Positions 1-6,558 of a DNA stretch of 10,386 nucleotides are shown here, in pieces (the first letter of the stretch is position 1; every line of letters starts with the position of its first letter). The stretch spans positions 1 to 10,386 of the forward strand of contig RFJF01000302.1 of the NCBI GenBank assembly GCA_003695455.1. The letters are read 5' to 3'. Origin of the DNA: Chloroflexota bacterium (GTDB lineage Bacteria; Chloroflexota; Anaerolineae; 4572-78; J111). Both the position numbers and the translations under genes were made by a program. Under the pieces are notes generated by a model that did not search any database, was not told the DNA's origin, and worked only from the letters and a program-made list of their open reading frames with translations.

Positions 1-276
1 GGTGACAAATCCGTCAACGTGGAAAATGTCTTTCACGCCAACCGGCACGCCAAACAGCGGCGGGCGTTCTTTGGGGTTGGGGTAGCGGGTTTCCAGCGCT
101 TCGGCTTCACGCCGGAGCCGTTCAAAGCGATTTTCCTCCGGCAAAAAGGCTTTAATTCGCTCGTTTTCTGCGTTAAAGTAGGGTTCAAGCTGGTTCAGGT
201 AGTCAACTAACCCCTGCTGCCCACTACGAAGCTGCCGGGCCAGAGGGTCCAGACGTGTTTCAACGGGGATTGTCAT
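1..276 (-). CDS. Amidase-signature enzyme, N-terminal 92 residues (3' end beyond window)
   Basis: The visible 92 codons start at an ATG (274-276) with a GGAG Shine-Dalgarno about 8 nt upstream. Residues 1-70 are a charged helical leader typical of amidases. Residues 72-92 contain PPLFGVPVGVKDIFHVDGF, which matches the conserved amidase-signature block (PLxGxPxxVKD); K82 corresponds to the catalytic lysine of the family's Ser-cisSer-Lys triad. The two serines and the Gly/Ser-rich signature lie beyond the left edge. Members hydrolyse amides in the cytoplasm or, as GatA, supply ammonia for Gln-tRNA/Asn-tRNA formation. No gatB or gatC is visible, and the leader is longer than usual for GatA, so a stand-alone amidase is more likely, but the substrate cannot be told from this fragment. 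It is separated by 117 bp from the kinase operon and has its own putative promoter. Confidence 0.88.
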   Translation of the reverse strand, partial: MTIPVETRLDPLARQLRSGQQGLVDYLNQLEPYFNAENERIKAFLPEENRFERLRREAEALETRYPNPKERPPLFGVPVGVKDIFHVDGFVT

Positions 277-344
277 GTTATCGCTCCAGTTTTGTGTTGT
301 TACGGCGCGGATTTGCACAAGAAAACTTTTCAGACAGCAGCCAA

Positions 345-350
345 ATTATA
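345..350 (-). promoter_or_regulatory. Putative -10 box (TATAAT) for the amidase gene
   Basis: The minus strand reads TTGTTGTATAATTTGG here, a perfect TATAAT hexamer. The hexamer 17 bp upstream (TTTTCT, 368-373) is a poor -35. The predicted start of transcription is near 338, giving a leader of about 60 nt. The box sits in the 117-bp gap (277-393) between the kinase operon and the amidase; I see no convincing terminator hairpin in that gap. Confidence 0.45.
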
Positions 351-393
351 CAACAACTCACCGTATGAGAAAACTGGCAGCGATTAACGGGCT

Positions 394-1893
394 TTATGGT
401 TCATTTGGGGCGCATGGCAGGGTAAAGTAAAAACGGCTTCCCTGCCCGGCAATGCCGGGGCTTTCAACGCCCACGGTGCCGCCCAATTTTTCGGCAATGC
501 GCCGCACAATTGATAACCCCAGCCCGTGCCCTTTGGTTTGCACCTGGCTGAGTTGGGTGAACGGCATAAACAGCACATTTTGTTCTTCCGGGCTTAACCC
601 TGGGCCGTTGTCCTGCACCCAAAAACGAATCATTTGGTTGTCTGCCGCTTCGGCGCCCAGCGTAAGTATTGGTGGGCGGCCGCCATATTTTATGGCGTTG
701 CTCAGGTAGTTGGCCCACACTTCTTCAATCCAGGGAGCGTAGCCCAGCGCTACCGGCCACCGGTCAGGCACATTGATTGTGGCTTTGTATTCTGTAATCA
801 TGTACGATAACCGCTGCTCTACTTCGGCTACAATCTTGTCCATTTGCAGTGGCTGAAGCTGAACTTCTCCTTTGCGTCTCACACCCGCCAACAACAGCAA
901 AGAATCGATGATGCTGCTCATTTTTAGCCCGTTTTGCACAATATTCTGTAAATGCTGGTCCAGTTCGCCATTGGGCATAGTTTTGTGGTAGGTGTGCAGC
1001 GCATCGGCCAGGCTCACAATGTGTCCCAGCGGACTTTGCAGGTCGTGGGCAACGGTGTGGGCAAAAGCATCCAGTTCTTCAATATGCGTTTGAAGTTGTT
1101 GGGTGTATTGCCGCAGTTTTTCCTCGGCCTGCCGCTGCTCGGTGATGTCTCTGAATACCAGTACCACGCCGGCGGTTCCGTTGTTGTGGTCAGAAATGGG
1201 GGCGGCGCTGTCATCAATGGGGATTTTTGTGTTGTCTCGGGCAACCAGCAGTGCGCGGTGATTGGGTTTGATTGGCCGGTGTTGCTCCAGTACCAGTTTC
1301 ACCGGGTCGTCAAACGGTTGCAGGGTTTCTTCACTGATCACGCGGAAAACCTGGGTTGATGGCTTGCCCAATGCTTCAGACTGCCGCCAGCCCGTGAGTG
1401 TCTCGGCTACCGGGTTCATAAACCGGATTAACCCTTCTTTGTTGGTGGCAATAACGGCGTCGCCAATGCTGGTCAGGGTTGTGCTGAGCCATTGTTCGTT
1501 TTCTTTGAGTTTTTTCTCGGTTCTGTGTTTGTAAAGCGCGGTTTCTATGGTTGCCGTCAGTTCCCGTTCTTCAAACGGTTTCAGTAGATAGCCGTATGAT
1601 TCTGTCAGTTTGGCACGATGCAGCGTAATTTCATCGGCGTAGGCCGTCAGATAAATAACCGGAATATCCAGCGTGGTTTTGATTTTTTCGGCGGCGTCAA
1701 TGCCGTCCATTTCTCCCCTGAGCTTCACATCCATCAGAATTACGTCGGGTTTAAGCCGGGCGGCAGTTAACACTGCTTCCTCGCCGGTTGAAACCAGCGC
1801 CGATACATTGTAGCCCAGGTTTAACAGCCGGCTCTTTATATCGAGCGCCACAATGCTTTCGTCTTCAACCACCAAAATATTGATTTTTCCCAT
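394..1893 (-). CDS. REC-PAS-HisKA-HATPase hybrid protein (receiver-first histidine kinase)
   Basis: This 499-residue cytoplasmic protein has no membrane segment. Residues 4-122 are a receiver with the acidic pocket E10/D11, phospho-acceptor D55 (VILMDVK), T83 and K105. Residues about 132-256 are a PAS domain with a PAC tail ending FRDITEQR. After a short coil, a classical HisKA H-box VAHDLQSPL places the phosphorylated histidine at H283 with an acidic neighbour D284 and P288. The HATPase domain has an N-box NYLSNAIKYGG (N395, N399), G1 DNGPGL (428-433) and G2 GHGLGLSIV (455-463). All catalytic motifs look intact. It should accept a phosphoryl group at D55, probably from the kinase encoded just upstream, and in turn control its own kinase core. 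The ATG directly abuts the previous TAG (TAGATG), implying translational coupling. There is no DNA-binding output. It is a paralogue of the product of 5434-6558. Confidence 0.93.
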   Translation of the reverse strand: MGKINILVVEDESIVALDIKSRLLNLGYNVSALVSTGEEAVLTAARLKPDVILMDVKLRGEMDGIDAAEKIKTTLDIPVIYLTAYADEITLHRAKLTESYGYLLKPFEERELTATIETALYKHRTEKKLKENEQWLSTTLTSIGDAVIATNKEGLIRFMNPVAETLTGWRQSEALGKPSTQVFRVISEETLQPFDDPVKLVLEQHRPIKPNHRALLVARDNTKIPIDDSAAPISDHNNGTAGVVLVFRDITEQRQAEEKLRQYTQQLQTHIEELDAFAHTVAHDLQSPLGHIVSLADALHTYHKTMPNGELDQHLQNIVQNGLKMSSIIDSLLLLAGVRRKGEVQLQPLQMDKIVAEVEQRLSYMITEYKATINVPDRWPVALGYAPWIEEVWANYLSNAIKYGGRPPILTLGAEAADNQMIRFWVQDNGPGLSPEEQNVLFMPFTQLSQVQTKGHGLGLSIVRRIAEKLGGTVGVESPGIAGQGSRFYFTLPCAPNEP

Positions 1894-4239
1894 CTACTGT
1901 GCCCTTTCATCCTCAAATGGGAAGCTGATTTTGAAGCTGGTGTAGGGAGTGGTTGCCAGTTCAACCGTACCATCCAGTTGATTAACCAGCGCGTTAACAA
2001 TTTGTAAACCCAATGAAGTTGGCGCGTGAATGTTCAGGCCATCCGGAAAAGCAACCCCGCCGCTGTTACTGACCACAAGGTTCAAATTGTGATTATCATC
2101 CAATCTAAAATCAACGCAAATTTCGCCCTTCTGTCCGTTAGGGTAGCCGTGTTTCAGGGCATTTGTCACCAGTTCGTTGATGAGCAAGCCACACGGCACG
2201 GCGGTGTCAAGGCCCAGCACAATAGATTCAATGTGCGTTTTGAGCGTAACTTTTCCGGCGGCTGTGGTGTACGTTCGGAACAGGTAGCTGGTGAGGCTTT
2301 CAATGTATTCGCCAAAATCAATCCTGGCCAGACTTTCTGACTGGTAAAGTTTTTCATGAATGAGCGCCATTGAGCGCACCCGGTTTTGGCTTTCTGCAAA
2401 GGCATCCAGCGCGTTTTCACGGGTTACGTATCTGGATTGCAAATTTAACATGCTTGATATGATTTGCAGGTTGTTTTTTACCCGGTGGTGAATTTCTTTG
2501 ATGAGTATTTCTTTTTCGCGTAGCGATTCTGTGATTTGCGCTTCGGCGCGGCGGCGGTCGGCCACTTCCTGCCGGGCTTGCTGGTATAGCCGCAAATTTT
2601 CAATGGCGGTTGCCGCCTGGTTGGCCAGCAGTTGGGCCAGCGTAATCTGATTGTCTGAAAAATGCATCTCGGCCCTATCAAACAGTTCTACCAGCCCAAT
2701 CACCCGGTCCTGGTAAATCATGGGCAGCATGAGCCGGCTGGTAATTTTATACTGTCTGAGCAGCGCTACTTCTGCCGGGTCTGCGTTGGGCGTGTTTAAA
2801 GTGAGTTGTACCGGCTGCCGCCGGGTGAGTACCTGCGCCGAAAGAGGGTAGTCGGCCAGATAGTAGACCGGCTTTTCGGGTTCGTCATACCACCAGTCAC
2901 CGGGGCCAAATTCGGTCAGCAGTTTCAGGCTGTCTGATTCACGGTCCCATTCGGTAATGGCGCATGCGTCTACATGGAGCAACAGGGCCATTTCTTTGCC
3001 AATGGTTTGCAGCACAAATTCCAGGTCCTGGCTGGAAGAAATAGCCAGGCTGATGTTTTGCAGGGCCAGCAGTTGGCGGTTGTACTTTGTCACCTCGGCT
3101 TCTGCCTGGCGATGCGCCTGCATGGTTTCCATAAATGTGTTGAACCATTGCACCAGTTCGCCAATTTCATCCTGACTTTTTTGCCTGATTTTTTCCGGCC
3201 AGCTTCCATTGCCCTGCTTAACCTGTTTAAAGCGATTGGTAATCTCGCGGATGGGGCCGGCTACCTGCCGCCGGTACACCAGCGCCGCGGCAGAAACCAC
3301 AAAAAACGAGGCCAGCAGTACCAAAAGCAGAATCCGCTGAATAGATTGGATGCCGCGGGTAAAGGTGGCAGCAGGAATCAGGCCGGCTACCGTCCAGCCG
3401 CTAATGGCAGATTTGGCGTAGCTAACCACCGTATCCTGCCCGTCAATGGTGAGTTCTGTGGTACCTTTATTTTGGGTAAATTGTTGCACAAAATCGGCAT
3501 TGACTTGCTGCCCAATCATTGCCGGGTTGGGGTGGTAAATGATTCGGCGTTGGTTGTCAAAAATCAAAAAGTTGGCGTTTTCACCCAGGTTAATTGATGA
3601 AAAATGCTCGTACACGTGTTCAACGCTAAAGTTTGCCAGCAGCAACGCCAGCGGTTCTTCCTGCAAGGTATCCGGGTCAATCCGGTACAGAATTTTGGCA
3701 GCAGTCAGCACTTTATCCTGCGAGGAGTTGACATTTACGTTATCTTCTATGCCCGTCCACACTATGCGCTCATTGCTGCGCAGCGCGCGGTTAAAAATCC
3801 CGTCTTTTACATCTTCCCGGATGTCATCCACGTTTAGCGTATCGCCCACGTGAAAGTGACGGCCGTCTACCGTGAAAATGTCAATGGACACCAACCCGTT
3901 GAGGTTTGAAAAACTGTTGAGAATGTAGCCAATTTTGGCGTGGGTAGCCAGGTTGGCGTAATCACTCTGGGCCAGTTGAGGGTCATCCAGCGAATTTCTG
4001 ATGTCTTCAACACTTGAAATGTTCAACAACAGCGTTTCAAATTGTTCCAGCTCAAGCTCCAGAAAGTCACGCTGGTTGGTTACAATTTCAAGGCTGTACC
4101 GCTCGGCCTCATTCTGCAAAATGTTGCGGGCCACGTTGAGCGACGCCACACCAACAATCAGCATAGGAATAGTGCTGAGCAAAATCAGGTAAATGACAAA
4201 TTTTTGAGATATATTCAAGCGTATTCGATGGGTTTTCAT
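1894..4239 (-). CDS. Membrane sensor histidine kinase: Cache-like-HAMP-GAF-HisKA_2-HATPase
   Basis: I take the ATG at 4239 (781 residues, MKTHRIRLN...), 14 nt after the upstream stop. An in-frame TTG at 4257 would overlap that stop and looks weaker; neither has a clear Shine-Dalgarno. A membrane helix at about 13-35 and a second at about 302-322 bracket an extracytoplasmic domain of about 265 residues whose layout (long first helix, then mixed alpha/beta, [13 protein letters not shown]) fits a double Cache sensor. A HAMP segment follows (about 322-379, AGPI), then a GAF domain (about 404-549). The dimerisation domain is HisKA_2 type: [19 protein letters not shown] with the phosphorylated histidine at H584/H585. 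The HATPase N-box [12 protein letters not shown] is intact (N688, N693) but the G1 box reads NSGG, with Asn725 where Asp is usual. The gene follows a binding-lipoprotein gene, which suggests that lipoprotein delivers the signal. The phosphoryl acceptor is probably the receiver protein encoded immediately downstream. Confidence 0.92.
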   Translation of the reverse strand: MKTHRIRLNISQKFVIYLILLSTIPMLIVGVASLNVARNILQNEAERYSLEIVTNQRDFLELELEQFETLLLNISSVEDIRNSLDDPQLAQSDYANLATHAKIGYILNSFSNLNGLVSIDIFTVDGRHFHVGDTLNVDDIREDVKDGIFNRALRSNERIVWTGIEDNVNVNSSQDKVLTAAKILYRIDPDTLQEEPLALLLANFSVEHVYEHFSSINLGENANFLIFDNQRRIIYHPNPAMIGQQVNADFVQQFTQNKGTTELTIDGQDTVVSYAKSAISGWTVAGLIPAATFTRGIQSIQRILLLVLLASFFVVSAAALVYRRQVAGPIREITNRFKQVKQGNGSWPEKIRQKSQDEIGELVQWFNTFMETMQAHRQAEAEVTKYNRQLLALQNISLAISSSQDLEFVLQTIGKEMALLLHVDACAITEWDRESDSLKLLTEFGPGDWWYDEPEKPVYYLADYPLSAQVLTRRQPVQLTLNTPNADPAEVALLRQYKITSRLMLPMIYQDRVIGLVELFDRAEMHFSDNQITLAQLLANQAATAIENLRLYQQARQEVADRRRAEAQITESLREKEILIKEIHHRVKNNLQIISSMLNLQSRYVTRENALDAFAESQNRVRSMALIHEKLYQSESLARIDFGEYIESLTSYLFRTYTTAAGKVTLKTHIESIVLGLDTAVPCGLLINELVTNALKHGYPNGQKGEICVDFRLDDNHNLNLVVSNSGGVAFPDGLNIHAPTSLGLQIVNALVNQLDGTVELATTPYTSFKISFPFEDERAQ

Positions 4240-4253
4240 GGTGTCTGTCAATG

Positions 4254-5237
4254 TCAATTTAAAGTATCGGCCGTAACTGCGATGACATTAATCAGCGTTA
4301 CCGGCGGCACCGATTGGCCGGCCAGCATTTTTAGCGCGGTTTCTACCCCCAAATATCCTTGCCGGGTGGCTTGTTGGTCAATCGTCACGGCCAGTTTGCC
4401 GGCTTTTACCGCCGCTTTGGCCTCGTCCAGCGCATCATAGGCGGCCACCTGCACGTCTGTTCTGCCGGCCTCATCCAAATATTGAATGACGCCCAGGGCC
4501 ATCATATCATTGGCGCAAAAAACCAGACCAATATCCGGGGTGTGTTTAAACATTTCTTGCGCCACCTGGTAAGCTTCGTCAATTTTCCAGTGGGCCGATT
4601 GGGTTTCAACAACGGTGATGTTGGGGTTTTCTTCAAAAGCGCGCAGCGCGCCGTGTTTGCGGTCTTGCGCGTTTTTGGCCGTTAAAATCCCGTCAAGCAG
4701 AATGGCTTTGGTGGGTTGGGTAATTGACTGGCTGACGGTTTTGGCCGACAGATACGCGCCGGCCTCGTTATCAACACTGATAAAGGGAACGTTATTCAGC
4801 CCCAATTTCTTTGAATATTCGGGGTTGAGTTGGTTGTCTATGTTTACTACCACAATGCCCGCATCCTGCGCTTTTTTCAGCACGGGAATCAATTCCAGAG
4901 AGTCGCCGGGGGCAATGACAATGGCGTCAACGTTTTGCCGGATCAGTTCTTCTACAATTTGAATCTGTTGTTCGATTGATGTTTCCTGGGCGGCAGTTTT
5001 TACAATCAGATCAATACCAAAATCCTGTTCTGCCTGACGCGCACCCTTTTCCATTTCAACAAAAAACGGATTGGTCAGCGTTTTCATTACCAGGGCAATT
5101 TTTGGGGCCGATGGGCCGGGGGTGTCGGTGGCGTTGGCATCTGCCGCGTTGGCCATCAGTGGAATATTTTGCCCGCTTTGGGCGCAGCCTGCCAGCGTTA
5201 GCAGTGCCAGTAAAAAAGTAAGGGCTTTTAGTTTCAC
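4254..5237 (-). CDS. Sugar-type periplasmic-binding lipoprotein (RbsB/Peripla_BP_4 family)
   Basis: I choose the GTG at 5237 (327 residues) because AGGAGGT lies 5 nt upstream and because the reading frame then opens with a textbook lipoprotein signal: K2/K4, a hydrophobic run, and lipobox LAGC with C18 as the lipidated cysteine. An upstream TTG in frame (5291) would put 18 implausible residues before it. A Ser/Ala/Thr/Pro-rich tether (about 19-44) leads into a two-lobe type I binding fold: [16 protein letters not shown] (NPFF 56-59), [26 protein letters not shown] (NDMMALG 243-249) and [13 protein letters not shown] near the end. The family binds sugars such as ribose, allose or xylose, or autoinducer-2, outside the membrane. 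No permease or ATPase gene is in the window. Instead a sensor kinase gene follows after 14 nt, so a ligand-sensing role beside that kinase is the best inference. The ligand is unknown. Confidence 0.92.
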   Translation of the reverse strand: MKLKALTFLLALLTLAGCAQSGQNIPLMANAADANATDTPGPSAPKIALVMKTLTNPFFVEMEKGARQAEQDFGIDLIVKTAAQETSIEQQIQIVEELIRQNVDAIVIAPGDSLELIPVLKKAQDAGIVVVNIDNQLNPEYSKKLGLNNVPFISVDNEAGAYLSAKTVSQSITQPTKAILLDGILTAKNAQDRKHGALRAFEENPNITVVETQSAHWKIDEAYQVAQEMFKHTPDIGLVFCANDMMALGVIQYLDEAGRTDVQVAAYDALDEAKAAVKAGKLAVTIDQQATRQGYLGVETALKMLAGQSVPPVTLINVIAVTADTLN

Positions 5238-5242
5238 GGGTA

Positions 5243-5249
5243 ACCTCCT
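5243..5249 (-). promoter_or_regulatory. Strong Shine-Dalgarno deciding a GTG start
   Basis: The minus strand reads AGGAGGT followed 5 nt later by GTG at 5235-5237. This is the best ribosome binding site in the window and fixes the start of the lipoprotein gene, in agreement with the lipobox position 18 codons later. Confidence 0.85.
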
Positions 5250-5326
5250 GCCACAATTACCTGACCGGAGAACATTGGAGGTACGCGGCAACCGGCATGC
5301 CGCCGCGGCTAATCATTGTAAAGTGG

Positions 5327-5349
5327 TCAGGTATATTTATTATACCTGA
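5327..5349 (-). promoter_or_regulatory. Perfect 9-5-9 inverted repeat containing a TATAAT box (probable operator-promoter)
   Basis: The arms TCAGGTATA (5327-5335) and TATACCTGA (5341-5349) are exact reverse complements around a 5-nt spacer. On the minus strand the palindrome contains TATAAT (5339-5344), so a dimeric regulator bound here would cover the -10 element of the lipoprotein-kinase-REC operon. The predicted transcription start is near 5332, giving a leader of about 95 nt. No good -35 is present 16-18 bp upstream, where the strand is a run of C, so an activator may be needed. The regulator is not identified. Confidence 0.6.
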
Positions 5350-5392
5350 GAAGCGTAGACGGGGGGGTCTCTTTTTGGATTGAATCCGCGGG

Positions 5393-5415
5393 AAATTTCA
5401 AATATTGTGAAATTT
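5393..5415. repeat. AT-rich 8-7-8 inverted repeat downstream of the REC-kinase gene
   Basis: AAATTTCA (5393-5400) and TGAAATTT (5408-5415) are exact reverse complements around a 7-nt loop. It starts 19 bp past the stop at 5434. The stem has only one G-C pair per arm and no T-run follows on the minus strand, so it is a poor intrinsic terminator. It could be a weak terminator or a protein-binding site. Confidence 0.4.
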
Positions 5416-5433
5416 TAAGGTTGTAGAACGCTG

Positions 5434-6558
5434 TCAGGCAAAATCGTCGGCATGCGGCCGGTGTTGCGGTGCGCCCGGCAGGGTGAAGTAAAAGGTACTC
5501 CCCTGGCCGGGGATGTTCTCGCTTTCAACACCAACCTGCCCGCCCAGTTTTTCAACAATGCGGCCCACCACAGACAGGCCCAGACCCTGCCCGCGAATTT
5601 GAACTTCGTCAAGCCGGTTAAACGGGGCAAACAAGCGGGCCTGTTTTTCGGCGCTAATGCCGTCGCCGTTGTCCCGCACCCAAAAACGCACCATGCCGTC
5701 TGAGCGCTCGGTGGCGCCCAGTTGCAGGTGGGGCGGGCAGCCGCCATATTTAATGCCGTTGCTCAAATAGTTTACCCATACCTCTTCTATCCACGGTTCG
5801 TACCCGTATGCCGCGGGCCACGCCGCCGGAAAATGGATTTTGGCTTGTTTGTCTGAAATAAGGTGTGCCAATCGCTGCTGTGCCTTGGCCACAATTCTGG
5901 ACATATTGACGGGTTTTACGGTTACTTCTGTGGTTCGCACACCGGTAAGCAGTTGAAGTTCGTCAATTACATTTGTCATGGTGTGCCCGGTGCGAATCAC
6001 CATGTTCAAATAATGCTCCAGTTCTTCGGGAAGCCGCGCCTGATTTTTGAGTATGTTGGTGTAGCCCAAAATCAGGTCAATAGAGTGCTGCAAATTGTGC
6101 GATACGGTGTGGGCAAAAGTGTCCAACTCCTCATTGCGGTTTTTGAGGGCGTTGTTCAACCGGCGCAAGGTAATTGAATCATTAAATCTGGCCCTGGCAA
6201 TGGTAATGGCGCGCTCAAGTTCCTGTGCGTTGGGGGGCTTAATTAAATATGCGCCCACGCCGGCGGCGCTGGCCTGGCTCACCAGTTCCGGGGTTTCATA
6301 GGCGGTCAGTACCACAATGGGGGTAGGGCATTGGTCAAAAATACGTTGCGATGCCTCAATGCCGTTTTGCTCCGGCATTTCAATATCCATCAACACCACA
6401 TCCGGTTTGAGTTTGCCCGTCATTTCAACGGCTTCAATTCCGTCTACCGCTTCGCCAACAATGGTGTAGCCAATATCTTTCAGCGAGCCTTTAATCATCT
6501 CGCTGACCAGATAGTTGTCTTCGGCAATCAATACTTTGATGTCTCGGTTGCTATTCAT
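5434..6558 (-). CDS. REC-HisKA-HATPase hybrid protein with degenerate H-box
   Basis: This 374-residue soluble protein begins with a receiver (residues 6-124): E13/D14, phospho-acceptor D58 (VVLMDIEMP), T85 and K107. The receiver's tail (AGVGAYLIKPPNAQELERAI) resembles the receivers of ANTAR-type regulators. A short coil leads straight to the kinase core with no PAS domain. The H-box reads FAHTVSHNLQHS: H154 is kept, but the usual acidic residue after it is Asn155 and the usual Pro is Ser159. The ATP-binding motifs are intact: N-box NYLSNGIKYGG (N263, N267), G1 DNGDGI, G2 GQGLGLSVV. It is a paralogue of the 394-1893 product (27 of 35 residues identical across the N-box region) minus the PAS domain. 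The ATG overlaps the end of the upstream kinase gene by 8 bp and has AAAGGG about 9 nt upstream. Its receiver is the likely acceptor from that kinase; whether its own kinase core autophosphorylates is doubtful. Confidence 0.92.
   Translation of the reverse strand: MNSNRDIKVLIAEDNYLVSEMIKGSLKDIGYTIVGEAVDGIEAVEMTGKLKPDVVLMDIEMPEQNGIEASQRIFDQCPTPIVVLTAYETPELVSQASAAGVGAYLIKPPNAQELERAITIARARFNDSITLRRLNNALKNRNEELDTFAHTVSHNLQHSIDLILGYTNILKNQARLPEELEHYLNMVIRTGHTMTNVIDELQLLTGVRTTEVTVKPVNMSRIVAKAQQRLAHLISDKQAKIHFPAAWPAAYGYEPWIEEVWVNYLSNGIKYGGCPPHLQLGATERSDGMVRFWVRDNGDGISAEKQARLFAPFNRLDEVQIRGQGLGLSVVGRIVEKLGGQVGVESENIPGQGSTFYFTLPGAPQHRPHADDFA

Noticed and set aside
2974..3597. Plus-strand open frame of 207 codons opposite the Cache kinase
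   Set aside because: No recognisable domain; it lies wholly inside a gene with clear kinase domains and is a codon-bias shadow.
5393..5415. Inverted repeat as a Rho-independent terminator
   Set aside because: The stem is nearly all A-T and is not followed by a T-run on the minus strand, so I list it only as an inverted repeat.
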